From Saxidomus purpurata (lineage: Eukaryota; Mollusca; Bivalvia; Venerida; Veneridae): a DNA stretch of 64,000 nt. This document shows, piece by piece, positions 11,046 through 22,899 of this stretch. The stretch lies in NCBI GenBank assembly GCA_022818135.1, contig JAFMSR010000018.1:24602498-24666497 (forward strand), given 5' to 3'. Position 1 is the first letter of the stretch. Each line of letters starts with the position of its first letter. Below the pieces are notes generated by a model. It saw only the letters and a list, made by a program, of their open reading frames with translations. It was not told the DNA's origin and ran no database searches. A program made the translations under genes and the position numbers.

Positions 11046-11049
11046 TTAA

Positions 11050-11700
11050 GATAGCCTGTGTATTGCCAATTTTCAAAAATGGAGGCAAAGATGATCCAAA
11101 TAACTATTGGCCGATTTCCATTTACCTACATTATAAAAGATATTTGAGAAGCACATGGCAATACAACTGAAAAAATTCTTCTGTATACTAAGAACCAATA
11201 CTTTGCATGAGACTCCATCTTGGTTTAGAGAACACCATTCCTGTCAAACAGTACTTACTTGCTGAATTGATTCTTGGATAAAAGACATTGAAAGTGGCAA
11301 ATTTATTGGTACTGTATATCTAGACTTAAGAAAAGCCTTTGATTTAGTAGATCACACGATCGTATTACTTAAACTGAAACTCTATCAGTTTTCTAATAAC
11401 ACTATTAAACTATTTACATCTTATTCATCATGATTGCAAGTTGTAAATGTTGGAAATGCAACTTCTGAAATGCAACCTATAACGTCAGGTGTTCCTCAAG
11501 GCTCTATCCTAGGTCCCCTACTATTTCTGTTATACATAAATGACGTACCATTAAATGTTTACAGTTTTAGCAACCTTGATTTGTACGCAGATTACTCAAC
11601 TCTATATGTAACTGATTACGATGTAACTACTATTGAAGAAAACCTGCAAAAGGTCTTAATATTTTGATTTGGTGTTGTATAAATAAAATGTCTCTTCATC
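11050..11700 (+). pseudogene. Non-LTR reverse transcriptase, palm region, degraded
   Basis: Resumes the RT begun at 4425: ACVLPIFKNGGKDDPNNYWP, then, after frame breaks, [37 protein letters not shown] and LYADYSTLY. These are the diagnostic RT palm motifs of jockey/CR1-like elements. The catalytic YADD box reads YADY, and there are in-frame stops and shifts between motifs, so the enzyme is dead. The frame at 11434-11667 is the longest intact part. A family-G element starts at about 11740 and ends the relic. Confidence 0.85.
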
Positions 11701-11739
11701 CTCAAAGTTATACCTGCTTAAAAGAATTGTATATTATTA

Positions 11740-12700
11740 TACCCCCACAAAACGAAGGTTGGGGGGCTATATAGGAGTGAGCTTGTCGGTCGGTCGGTCT
11801 GTTGGTTTTATGGTTTCCAGATGATAACTCATGAACGACTTGACCGATTTAAATAATATTTGGTACACAGGTGCAACATAAAAAAATACAGGTCAAGTTC
11901 GACTTTGGGGTCAGTAGGTCAAAGGTCAAGGTCACAGTGACCCTGAACAGTAAAACAGTTTCCGGATGATAACTCATGAACGACTGGACCAATTTAAATA
12001 ATTTTTGGTACACAGCTGTAACATCATGAAATACAGGTCAAGTTAGACTTTGGGGTCAGTAGGCCAAAGGTCAAGGTCACAGTGACCTTGAACACTAAAA
12101 CAGTTTCCGGATGGTAACTCATGAACGACTTGACTGATTTAAATAGTTTTTGGTACACAGGTGCATCATCAGAAAATACAGGTCAAGTTCGACTTTGGGG
12201 TCAGTAGGTCAAAGGTCAAGGTCACAGTGACCCTGAACAGTAAAATGGTTTCTGGATGATAACTCATGAAAGACTTGACTGATTTAAATAATTTTTGGTA
12301 CACAGGTGTTACATCATGAAATACAGGTCAAGTGTGACTTTGAGGTCTGTAGGTCAAGGTCACAGTGACTCGGAACAGTAAAACGGTTTCGGATGATAAC
12401 TCATGAACGACTTGACCGATATATATTATTTTTGGTACACAGCTGTAACATGAAATACAGGTCAAGTTCGACTTTGGGGTCAGTAGGCCAAAGGTCAAGG
12501 TCACATTGACCCTGAACAGTAAAACTGTTTCCGGATGATAACTCATGAAAGGCTTGACCTATTTAAATAATTTTTGGTACACAGGTGTAACATCATGAAA
12601 TACAGGTCAGGTTTGACTTTGAGGTCTGTAGGTCAAGGTCACATGACTCGGAACAGTTAAACGGTTTCCGGATGATAACTTAAGAACACTTGGGGCTAGG
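11740..12700 (+). mobile_element. Helentron-like family G-related copy
   Basis: 5' end TATACCCCCACAAAACGAAG, GGGGGGCTATATAGGAGTGA and a GTCG/GTCT microsatellite. About six ~148 bp cores follow (CAGTTTCCGGATGATAACTC, TTTTTGGTACACAGGTG, AAAGGTCAAGGTCACAGTGA). A canonical 3' terminus was not found, so the right boundary is approximate. It interrupts the LINE relic. Each core carries a TCAAGGTCA half-site, usually with an inverted TGACC partner. Confidence 0.7.
12074..12088. promoter_or_regulatory. Perfect estrogen-response-element-like palindrome in a family-G core
   Basis: AGGTCACAGTGACCT is the textbook inverted repeat of AGGTCA with a 3-bp spacer. It overlaps TCAAGGTCA (12071-12079), the extended half-site bound by ERR/FTZ-F1-type nuclear receptors. 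Binding in this organism is not shown. Confidence 0.35.
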
Positions 12701-12729
12701 ATCATGAAATTTGATAGGGAGGTTAGTGA

Positions 12730-14590
12730 TATTAACATGTTTGAAATAAACCTGTTAAATTTAATAATAATCCATACTTTCCAACCTTGCATATTTTGTG
12801 TGCTATTAAAACAATACATTTACACAACTTATTGTATAATAACTGAAATGTATGTCCTTGTGGCCATTCCTTTCCTATGGTTGCCATACTTCTGTGACAA
12901 AGCTGTATTGTGGGGGTATAATTCGTCACTCTTGTGACAGTTCTAGTTTTACATTTGAAAAGAAGAAAATGTTTTATAACTCCTATATTATGCAGCACCG
13001 TAACCTCGTTTTGGTCGATTTTGGCCCGATTCTATAACCTGATGAAATTTACACATGTTATAGGGTAATCATTTTCACTAAGAATACTGAAAAAAATAAA
13101 CACTTACCTTGAAAAACGAAAAAGATATGAACTGGGGGGGGGGGGGTATGTGAACCCACCATCTATAATCAGTATATAATGTGATATTGACTATAGTCAA
13201 TATCAAAGAAATTATGACATTTAATTTTGACTGTAAAATAAAATCAAAGCACTGAAAGTGCTGACAACAAGGAGTCCTCTGCAAAATTAGGCACAAGGGG
13301 GTTTTTCTTACAGACAATGAGTGATCATTTGTGTCAATACTTCGCTAGCAGTACTTGATTTTGGTTACTCCATTTATTTGAATCACAGAGCTGTAGTTCA
13401 TTGATAACACCTGTGAAAACACTTATTGACACCAGACCTGTCATCTGTAATTGTTTTAACACTTCTGTGTTAATAAACAAGCGTCTACCTGACAATCATC
13501 AATTAACAACTTGCCATGTTGGTTATTTACTTTTTCGAACATTAGTTTTGTATAGGGACAATGCTTTTCTGACAGAAATAATTTTGGTCGACATCAAGAT
13601 TTTTGGGAGCCAAAGCCCTACCGCGTTATACCGGGATTCGAGTTATATCGGCGCGCGTTAAAACAAGGTTGCAGTGTAATAATAAAAATGATGATGATGG
13701 TGATGATGATACAATATCATTAATATATATCGTGGGCTTAAAAGCAGAACCAATTATCAGCGATTTGAACATTTTTTCAGGAGCAAGGAAAAACTGTTTT
13801 TTGGGTCTAAAAACTCTTATTACAAAAAAATCTTTTACCACTTTAAAGCTCATGGGCTAATATTTTCAGCTATGTATAGCTATTATTAAATATCCCATTG
13901 AAATAAGAGAAAACTGATAGTTTTCTTTTGGCATAAATATATCTCTAAATATTTTTACTTTTTCTACAGTCAGAACTATGTATCTTGAAATAAGTGCTTT
14001 TGTCTTTGAGACAAACTGGAAAAGTATGTAGATTTCTGAATGCCAAATCCATGCCTCTTTGGCTGGTATAAACCTGGTTATTTTTTCAATATCAATAATG
14101 CCGTAAGCAAGTAGTTAAACATGTCCGGTTTTGGTTTTCAACACAATGTTACATTTCAATGAAAACATTCAAGCCAATATGGTGTATAATTTATGTGGAT
14201 AATATAATCTGGCTTTAAGGTGATACACATAAGGCTATACTGAATATATTGTGCTAAGATGCAGTATGTAAATATACAGGCATTTGGCATGAGATATTTG
14301 GTTATGAACTTAAGAAAACTAGTGTAAAAACAAATTATTTAGGCATGCACTGTTTTAGCAGAAAATGTTTTTTAAAGAATAGATGTCTGAGGCAACTATA
14401 ACATAGTATCTACTATCTTGTCATTTGTATTGTTTTATGGTTTAGAAGTATTTTCTTTCAAAGTTTGCTCTTTATAGCATAAGTAAACTTGATGAGCAAC
14501 TGTATCTATGAGGATTACAGCCTGTTTGCACAATGCTAATAAATGCTTCTTTTTGCACTTGTAATGGGTTATTAACTTTTAAGAACAATG
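12730..14590. other. Unassigned AT-rich sequence with a LINE 3' relic
   Basis: No gene was supported. At 13240-13290 the sequence AAATCAAAGCACTGAAAGTG, CTGACAACAA(GG/TG)AGTCCTCTGC also occurs at about 42515, next to LINE C-terminal coding remains, so this is probably a 3' fragment of the same retrotransposon. A G-homopolymer lies at 13134-13146 and an ATG/GAT-rich run at 13686-13711. Other open frames look like chance. Confidence 0.45.
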
Positions 14591-14599
14591 GTTCAGGTT

Positions 14600-15730
14600 A
14601 CATTTTGTGATATTTTTCCATCATTCAATCGTACTCAATATTGGTGTGTCCACTTTCTAGGAATTTAGTATCAATGTTTTATATTAAAATGCACTGTGAC
14701 AACATTTAGGAGCCATGAAGTGACAATTTGACTCTTTTATTCAATGTGTTTATGAACACCTGTCAGGTATTTTCAACTTGTTTCATTGCAAGGACTGTGC
14801 CTTTTTCTTTGATCTCTACCCTAAAAGTGACCAAATGCTCCTGCCACTTTTGCTTCACATATACCCAAATGTTTTCAGAAACTCATCTTGCATACTCTGA
14901 CTGTCTGATTCTCTCGCCTAAAGGAGTATTTTCTTGCATCTTGCAATTTCTTTGGAACCTTGTTTCCTTGTTTTAAGTGTTTAGTACCTGATACCTTGAT
15001 CTAAAGCAGTCATTGTGGGAACAATATTTATCAAAGGTTGGTCAGGTTTACAGGTACATATTGTAACAAGGCTTTTGTGTAGTTTGCTTCAAGTAGTAAA
15101 ACGTACGCAATCTTGCTTGACCAGTATCCATCACGTTTTAAGTTTTCTAACTCATTATGGTATTCTTTTAAAATAGTTTTTCATTCTCCGGACTGACTTT
15201 GTTTAATAGAAACCCTATGGAATCTTCTGCACTACCCTCAAGATGTTTACAAACAGACTGTCTAGAGTATGTTAGTCTTTCATGCTCTAAAAGGCATTCT
15301 GCGTCAAAAAAGTGATTACCATGTGATATCACTTGTTCTGGTTTTATCTAGAAGTGCTCAAGGTGTGCCTCTGTTTCAAATTAAATTATCTGACTGATCA
15401 TATTCATTTTCTTCAAAACATTATGCATCTGCTTGATTTGTTCTGTTCTTTTAAAGATGTCTTCTTTTTCAATGCAACTTTTTGAATTGCTGACTTCTTT
15501 TTAGTACTGCATTATTGTTTTCCATTAAGTTTTTATGTATTCAATAACGCCTTGAATGTTACATTTCACGTGAAAATTTCTGATTTAATTGTAGTAATAT
15601 ATAGTATCTTTCTATGCTAAAACTGTTTACATCTTTCTATTGTAACATGCTTTCTTTGTTTTCTAGAGAATTTTCAAACTCATTTGCCAGTTTGAGGAAT
15701 TCAAAGTCATAAGAGTGATCAGATCACATC
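14600..15730 (-). pseudogene. Degraded transposon-like coding relic
   Basis: Read on the minus strand, protein-like blocks follow one another with many stops and shifts: DHSYDFEFLKLANEFENSLE near 15700; DAECLLEHERLTYSRQSV and EGSAEDSIGFLLNKVSPENE near 15230; HNELENLKRDGYWSSKIAYV near 15140; KYSFRRENQTVRVCKMSF near 14900; GRDQRKRHSPCNETS near 14800; and KFLESGHTNIEYD near 14650. The last blocks resemble a widespread invertebrate transposon-derived family that has a VCKxFFLxTL motif, an R-R-G-R-H segment, and FLExGHTxMExDSMHSxIE (from memory). At least eight stops make it a dead copy. The upstream blocks may belong to a different protein. No symbol is assigned. Confidence 0.45.
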
Positions 15731-16453
15731 TGAAATATAACGATTTATCACTTATGTTGACTCAGAAATTATTTTTTGAGAATGAATTAGCTAATTATGC
15801 ATCAAAATAGTAGCTGAAGTTGGCTCAATTTATTCTTATATAAACATAAACCACAAACTGGTGTTTATACACATGTAGAGTCATTATGTTAAAGTTTGCT
15901 TATATTTGGCCCATCGAAATATTTTCCGAAATAAGAAATATGTTTTATTTGATTAACCTATTTATCAATGTACATTTTGTATACGTTTTATTAAAGAGAT
16001 ATCTTTTTAGCGCAGATTTAATAAAAATTGAATTCATGTAATACTAATTGATGATTTAATTTAAAACATTTTGGCTATTTAGCTAGGATCAAAAAGAAAT
16101 AATCTTCTATAATTATGTTGTTATTTTGTTACCATTTGCTAAAAATAAATCCACTGCGAGTGTTTACTCTGACTACTTACTGTCCTGTCATAATGTGAAC
16201 AAGCACACTGAAATATGATATACTGGGTTATGAACATCAATTAGCACTGTTAACCTTACCTTTGTATACAGACAAAACAAATTAACTGAATATACTGTGT
16301 TCTTACTTGATAAATTTAGCTTAATGCTTCCCATTTCAAAAATGCCAGAAAAATACATAGCCAGTTACAAGATTTTGGCGTGTTAAGATATGTCTAAATA
16401 CAGGTAGGAGAAATTTGTATCCATGGATTTGGCACGCAAATAAAGTCCTTTTT
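15731..16453. other. Unassigned AT-rich sequence
   Basis: No repeats, splice-bounded exons or domain-like frames were recognised. Confidence 0.5.
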
Positions 16454-18348
16454 AGCTCGACTTTTCGAGGAAAAGGGGAGCTATCCTACTCGCCTCGGTG
16501 TCTGTGTCGGCGTTGGTGTCACACCTTGGTTAAGTTTTTCGTACCACCCCACTTTATTTCAAAAGTATTAGAGGTATGGCTTTGAAACTTACCATACTTG
16601 TTTACCATCATAACCTCCATCTACAGACAGAATTATGGCCCTTTTTAGCTCACCTGGCTACCTGGTTATGACCCCCGGGTCAAAATTGACCCCGCGCGGG
16701 TGGGCACTTAGTTTTTGCATAGGAATATATAGGAAAAACTTTAAAAATCTTCTTCTCTGAAACCACAAGGCCTAGAGCTAAGATATTTGGCATGTAGCAT
16801 TGTCTAGTGGACCTCTACCAAGATTGTTCAAATTATGACCCCTTGGGTCAAAATTGACCCCGCACCGGGGGTCACATAGTTTTGCATAGGAATATATAGG
16901 AAAAACTTTAAAAATCTTCTTCTCTGAAACCACAAGGCCTGGAGCTTAGATATTTGGCATGTAGCATTAGCTAGTGGACCTCTACCAAGATTGTTCAAAT
17001 TATGACCACCGGGTCAAAATTGACCCCGCACCGGGGGTCACTTAGTTTTGCATAGGAATATATAGGAAAAACTTTAAAAATCTTCTTCTCTGAAACCACA
17101 AGGCCTAGAGCTTAGATATTTGGCATTGTAGCATTGGCTAGTGGACCTCTACCAAGATTAGGAATATATAGGAAAAACTTTAAAAATCTTCTTCTCTGAA
17201 ACCACAAGGCCTAGAGCTTAGATATTTGGCATGTAGCATTGGCTAGTGGACCTCTACCAAGATTGTTCAAATAATGACCCTCGCATCAAAATTGACCCCG
17301 CACGGTATGTAATTTTACAAAGGTTTATATAGTAAAAACTTTAAAAATCTTCTTCTTTGAAACCACAAGGCCTAGAGCTTAGATATTTGGCATGTAGCAT
17401 TGGCTAGTGGACCTCTACCAAGATTGTTCAAATTGGGACCCCCGGGTCAAAATTGACCCCGCACCAGGGGTCACTTTGTTTTACATAGGCTTATATAGGG
17501 AAAACTTCCTAAATATCCAAAAATAACTTTTGTCTCGAAAATCTTTTTCTCTGAAACCACAAGGCCTAGAGCTTAGATATGTGGCATGTAGCATTGCCTA
17601 GTAGACCTCTTCAAAGTTTGTTCAAATTATGCCCCTGGGGTCAAAATTGACTGTGCCCGGGTGGGGGGGGGGGATCATTTGTTTTACAAAGGCGTATATA
17701 GGAAAACTTATTTGGTATATAACATTATCTAGTGATCTTCCACCAGGCAAGTGGACTTGTACCAAGGTGAGCGATATAGGGCCATCTTGGCCCTCTTGTT
17801 TGACTTAGAAAGTGTATTGAGCTTGGTTAAGTTTTTCGTACCACCTCACTTTATTTCAAAACCATTGGAGGTATTGCTTTGAAACTAACCATACTTGTTA
17901 ACCATCATGACCTACATCAACAGACAAGAGTTCATAACTCTGTCAAGGTTTTTGACAGAATTATGCCCCTTTTTTACTTAGAAAATACATTGAATATGGG
18001 TAAAATCCACTTATTGCCTTAACCCTTTGAGATATTGCTTTGAAACTTTGAAAGCATGTTAACATCATTACCCCCATCTGTAGGCAAGAGAAGGTAACTC
18101 TGTCAGGGATTTGTTTTAAAAATTAAGGCCCTTTATTGACTTAGAATTTTGGTTAAGTTTTTCGTACCAGTCCACTTTTTGACTAAACTGTTTGAGATAT
18201 TAATTTGAAAGTTGGAATACTTGTAATTCTGTCAAGGATTTTATTTGAATTATGGCCCTTTTTGACTTAGAAACTCAGTTAAAATTTTCATTCTTGTCCA
18301 ATTGTTGACTTAACCATTTGAGATATTACGTTTTATAGGCAAGCACTA
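16454..18348 (+). mobile_element. Helentron-like family C copy, interrupted and 3'-truncated
   Basis: 5' end AGCTCGACTTTTCGAGGAAA, AGGGGAGCTATCCTACTCG, matching the copy at 32162. The core units are ~190 bp (GGTTAAGTTTTTCGTACCAC, TGGCTTTGAAACTTACCATA). A family-B element sits inside at 16647-17800. The 3' end stops at AGGCAAGCACTA, where a second family-B copy begins, so the usual GACAGCTCTTGTT terminus is missing. Confidence 0.8.
16647..17800 (+). mobile_element. Helentron-like family B copy nested in family C
   Basis: Runs from AGCTCACCTGGC to GGGCCATCTTGGCCCTCTTG plus TT. Left flank GGCCCTTTTT and right flank TGACTTAG together equal the uninterrupted family-C sequence GGCCCTTTTTTGACTTAG at 32371-32388, so the insertion created no target duplication. 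It contains about six ~168 bp cores, each with the inverted half-site GGGTCAAAATTGACCCC. Confidence 0.9.
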
Positions 18349-19613
18349 CGCCAGGGTGAGCTTTTCTGATCGATGATTGTCCGTCGTCCGTCAACATTTT
18401 GATTCAAATGACATCTCCTCTGAAACCTCTAGGCCAATGTTGATAAAACTATGCAGGAATGTTCCTTGCATGAAGCTCTACCAAAATTGTTCAAAGAATT
18501 CCATTCCATGCAGAACTCTGGTTGCTATGGCACAAATAGGAAAAACTTTAAAAATCTTCTTCTCTGAAACCACAAGGCCTAGAGCTTAGATATTTGGCAT
18601 GTAGCATTGTCTAGTGGACCTCTACCAAGATTGTTCAAATTATGACCCCCGGGTCAAAATTGACCCTGCGCGGGTGGGCACTTAGTTTTTGCATAGGCAT
18701 ATATAGGAAAAACTTTAAAAAATCTTCTCTGAAACCACAAGGCCTAAAGCTAAGATATTTGGCATGTAGCATTGTCTACTGGACCTCTACCGAGATTGTT
18801 CAAATTATGACCCCCGGGTCAAAATTGACCCCGCGAGGGTAGTCACTTAGTTTTGCATAGGAGTATATAGGAAAAAATCTTTTTCTTTGACACCACAAGG
18901 CCTAGAGCTTAGATATTTGGCATGTAGCATTGGCTAGTGGACCTCTACCAAGATTGTTCAAATTATGACCCCCGGATCAAAATTGACCCCGCATGGGGGG
19001 TCACTTAGTTTTACATAGTCTTATGTAGGAAAAACTTTAAAAATCTTCTTCTCTGAAACCACAAGGCCTAGAGCTTAGATATTTGGCATGTAGCATTGGC
19101 TAGTGGACCTCTACCAAGATTGTTCAAATTATGACCCTCGGATCAAAATTGACCACGCACGGGGGGATCACTTAGTTTTACATAGGCTATACAGTAAAAA
19201 CTTTAAAAATCTTTTTCTTTGAAACCACAAGGCCTAGAGCTTAGATATTTGGCATGTTGAATTGGCTAGTGGACCTCTACCAAGATTGTTCAAATTATGA
19301 CCCCCAGGTCAAAATTGACCCCACACCGGGGGTCACTTAGTTTTGCATAGGCTTATATAGGGAAAACTTTAAAAATCTTTTTCTCTGAAACCACAAGGCC
19401 TAGAGCTTAGATATGTGGCATGTAGCATTGCCTAGTAGACCTCTTCAAAGTTTGTTCAAATTATGCCCCTGGGGTCAAAATTGACTGTGCCCGAAGGGGG
19501 ATCATTTGTTTTACAAAGGCGTATATAGGAAAACTTATTTGGTATATAACATTATCTAGTGATCTGGACTTGTACCAAGGTGAGCGATATAGGGCCATCT
19601 TGGCCCTCTTGTT
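18349..19613 (+). mobile_element. Helentron-like family B copy, 5' junction with family C
   Basis: Begins CGCCAGGGTGAGCTTTTCTG, then ATCGATGATTGTCCGTCGTC, the right half of the family-B 5' hairpin. About seven cores follow, ending GGGCCATCTTGGCCCTCTTG plus TT at 19613. The left half of the hairpin (AGCTCACCTGGC) is replaced by family-C sequence, so the copy is chimeric at its 5' end. Confidence 0.8.
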
Positions 19614-20067
19614 TAAATTTACCCTTAAAGCCATAAACCCGTATTGTTACTGACTTGGTTTTGGTATACCAATTACATATTTTTTAGATTAAATCTATAA
19701 TGCCAGTATGTTGTATAGTGACATGCGATGTTTTGGTATCTCAGAGAAGGTGAAATAGATACATATTTTATATGTATCTTACATATACTATGTTTTTGCA
19801 GACAGCATTTTGGATAAATATTGATAGGATGTCTGATCTTTTATCAATATCTTGACAACCAATTAAGCCAGAGTGCTCAAAATTTGACACAATATGGGTA
19901 ACCCACAAAAGTTGGGTATAAACCAAAAATGTCATTTTTGACAAAATAGTGATATACATGGTTTCGATATGTATGTATGTACCCGCCAAAATTAAGTGTG
20001 GCAAAAGAATCGTGGTAAAGTTTGAAAGTTTTAGTTACCATACAATACAGTACAATAAATCTTATTA
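19614..20067. other. Unassigned sequence
   Basis: No gene. The overlapping short frames at 19768-20107 have no domain character. Confidence 0.5.
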
Positions 20068-21127
20068 TACCCCCAAAACGAAGTTTAGGGGGGTATATAG
20101 GAGTCACCCTGTGGTTGGTCGGTCGGTCGGGCGGGCGGTCTGTTGCATTTTCCTTGTCCGGAGCATAACTTGAAAACTACTTGTTGGAATTCAATACAAC
20201 TTCATACAATGATCAAGCACATTGAGAGGAAGTGCAGTGCACAAGAACTATAACTCCATCTTGACTAATTACAGAGTTATTGCCCTTTGTTAGTTTTCCT
20301 TGTCCGGAGCATAACTTGAAAACTACTGGTTGGAATTCAGTACAACTTCATACAATGGTCAAGCACATTGAGAGGAAGTGCAGTGCACAAGAACTATAAC
20401 TCCATCTTGACTAATTACAGAGTTATTGCCCTTGATTACTTTTCCTTGTCCGGAGCATAACTTGAAAACTACTGGTTGGAATTCAATACAACTTCATACA
20501 ATGGTCAAGCACATTGAGAGGAAGTGCAGTGCAGAAGAACCATAACTCCATCTTGACTAATTACAGAGTTATTGCCCTTTGTAGCTTTTCCTTGTCCGGA
20601 GCATAACTTGAAAACTACTGGTTGAAATTCAATACAATTTCATACAATGATGAAGCACAATGAGAGGAAGTGCAGTGTACAAGAATTATAACTCTATCTA
20701 GAGTATTTTCAGAGTTATTGCCCTTTGTTATTTTTTCTTCTCCAGAACATTACTTGAAAGCTACTGGTTGGAATTCAATATAACATCATACAATGGTCAA
20801 GTACATTGAGAGGAAGTGCAGTGTACAAGAACAATAACTCTATCTTGACTCATTTCAGAGTTATTGCCCTTTGTTACTTTTACTTGTCCGGAGCATTATT
20901 CGAAAACTATTGGTTGGAATTCAATACAACTTCATACAATGGTCAAGCACAATGAGAGGCAGTGCAGTGTACAAGAACCATAACTCTATCTTGACAAATT
21001 ACAGAGTTATTGCCAAGAACAATATCTCTTTTTAGTTTGTTTGCAAGGTATTCTGTTACTACGAACTTTCTCAGTTTATAAAGCAGTCTTTTGGGGGTAT
21101 TAATCACATTTAGTGATAGCTCTAGTT
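20068..21127 (+). mobile_element. Helentron-like family A copy
   Basis: 5' TACCCCCAAAACGAAGTTTA, then GGAGTCACCCTGTGGTTGGT and a GGTC/GGGC microsatellite. About six 146-bp cores follow (CCTTGTCCGG starts at 20152, 20298 and 20444). The 3' end is TTTTGGGGGTATTAATCACA, TTTAGTGATAGCTCTAGTT. Confidence 0.85.
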
Positions 21128-21254
21128 TGTATTTACATTGAGTTAATATCTGTTCTTTGTAAATGACAGCATGATCGAGAGAAATGAATTTGATTTTCCC
21201 TTAATATTATTGCATTTCAGTCTAAAAATCGTATTTAAGACATTTATTTTTTTT

Positions 21255-22776
21255 ACTTTTCCTTGTCCGGAGCATAACTTGAAAACTACTAGTTGGAATT
21301 TGATACAACTTCATACAAAGGTCTAGCACAATGAGAGGAAGTGCAGTGTACAAGAACCATAACTCTATCTTGACTAATTACAGAGTTATTGCCCATTGTT
21401 ACTTTTCCTTGTCCGGAGCATAACTTCAAAACTACTGGTTGGAATTCAGTACAACTTCATACAATGGTCAAGTACATTGAGAGGAAATGCAGTGCACAGG
21501 AACAATGACTCTACCTTCACAAATCACAGAGTTATTGCCCTTTGTTACTTTCCCTTGTCCAGAGCATAACTTGAAAACTACAGGTTGGAATTCAATACAA
21601 CTTCATACAATGGTCAATCACAATGGAATTGCAGTGCACAAGAACCATAACTCTTTCTTGACTATTACAGAGTTATTGCCCTTTGTTACTTTTCCTTGTC
21701 CAGAGCATAACTTGAGAACTACTGATTGGAATTCAATACAACTTCATACAATGGTCAATCACAATGAGAGGAAGTGCAGTCATCAAGAACCATAGCTCTT
21801 TCTTTTGTAATTACAGAGTTATTGCCCTATTTTACTTTTTCTTGTCCAGAGCATAACTTGAAAACTACTGGCTGGAATTCAATACAACTTCATACAATGA
21901 TCCAGCACAATGAGAGGAAGTGCAATGATCATGAACCATAAACCTATCTTGACTAATTATAGAGTTATTGCCAAGGACAATATATCTATATTAGTTTTTT
22001 TGTCAAGCCCGCTTGCGGTGAGCTCTATATAGTTGTCACTTTTGGCGGTTGGTGTATGTGCGTCCATCCGTCCGATTTTGTCCGGACCATATCTTTTTCA
22101 TGCATGGAGGGATTTTGATGTTACTTCGCACAAATGTTCACCATCATGAGACGGAGTGTCATGCACAAGAACCAGGTCCCTAGGTCTAAGGTCAAGGTCA
22201 CACTTGGAGGTTAAAGGTCAAATTCAAGAATGACTTTGTCTGGAGCATATCTTTTTCATGCATGGAGGGATTTTAATTTAACTTGGCACAAATGTTCACC
22301 ATCATGAGACGGAGTGTCATGTGCAAGAACCAGGTCCCTAGGTCTAAGGTCAAGGTCACACTTAGAGGTTAAAGTTCAAAGTCAAGAATATCTTTGTCTG
22401 GAGCATTTCTTCTTCATGCATGGAGGGATTTTGATGTTACTTTGTACAAATGTTCACCACCATGGGCTTCCTTGTTTTTTTAATTACTTCCCTTTGTTGT
22501 TACTTTAAATAGCTTATATTGTAACTTTTTTATTACGGGCTGTAGAGAAAAATCGAGACCACTTTTCTGTGGTACAACATGCATGTTACATCCAATATTT
22601 AGGTGTATTTTGACCCATCTCTACTTGGTGAGGAGTTAACCCTTTTGACATATGGCGGGTTCGACATGTTGCACGTGGGCATCTAGTTTTTGCCAGGTAT
22701 TCTGTTACTATGAACTTCCTCAGTTGATAAAGCAGTCTTTCGGGGGTATTAATCATATTTAGTGATAGGTCTAGTT
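21255..22776 (+). mobile_element. Family A relic with a nested family J element
   Basis: Five family-A cores without a 5' end (21255-21990) and a family-A tail (GGTATTCTGTTACTATGAAC to GATAGGTCTAGTT, about 22694-22776), separated by the family-J element and ~200 bp of unassigned sequence. The frame at 21487-21795 is core repeat. Confidence 0.7.
22003..22473 (+). mobile_element. Helentron-like family J element
   Basis: 5' GTCAAGCCCGCTTGCGGTGA with a GCxxGC hairpin, then GTGCGTCCATCCGTCCG. There are about two and a half ~147 bp cores (CATGCATGGAGGGATTTTGA, GTCTAAGGTCAAGGTCACAC). The 3' end is degenerate (CATGGGCTTCCTTGTT). A 3' terminus of the same family with its matching CACCCGCAAGCGGTGCTCTT lies at 56075-56098. 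Confidence 0.6.
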
Positions 22777-22856
22777 AAAGATACACTTTTGATAATAGAG
22801 GTGTTGGCAAGTTAAAAAAATCGTTTTTTTATGTTGGATTCCGAGTTTTATAATTA

Positions 22857-22896
22857 TACCCCCATAACGAAGTTAGGGGGGGTATATAGGAGTCAC
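22857..22896 (+). mobile_element. Family A 5' end, left part split by the Harbinger element
   Basis: TACCCCCATAACGAAGTTAG, GGGGGGTATATAGGAGTCAC, cut just before the GGTC microsatellite. The rest resumes at 35562 with GGTGGTTGGTCGGTCGGTCA. Confidence 0.8.
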
Positions 22897-22899
22897 CTG

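Larger units (their letters stand above)
4549..11049. mobile_element. 6.5 kb TTAA-type DNA transposon with ~540 bp TIRs (Kolobok- or piggyBac-like)
   Basis: The element occupies 4553-11045, flanked by TTAA at 4549-4552 and 11046-11049. Both ends begin GGTAGTATGCGACCTTTGTC in inverted orientation, and the inverted similarity extends about 540 bp. Deleting it and one TTAA restores a continuous RT frame in the host LINE, which fixes the boundaries. TTAA duplications are known for piggyBac and Kolobok. A spliced gene remnant with a DEDDh exonuclease start lies inside (5451-8490), but no transposase catalytic core was found. A family-B element, a SINE and a family-A element have since inserted. 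It is therefore probably a decayed autonomous copy. The Kolobok reading is inference. Confidence 0.75.

Noticed and set aside
21487..21795. 102-codon frame with internal repeat
   Set aside because: Translation of two family-A cores.
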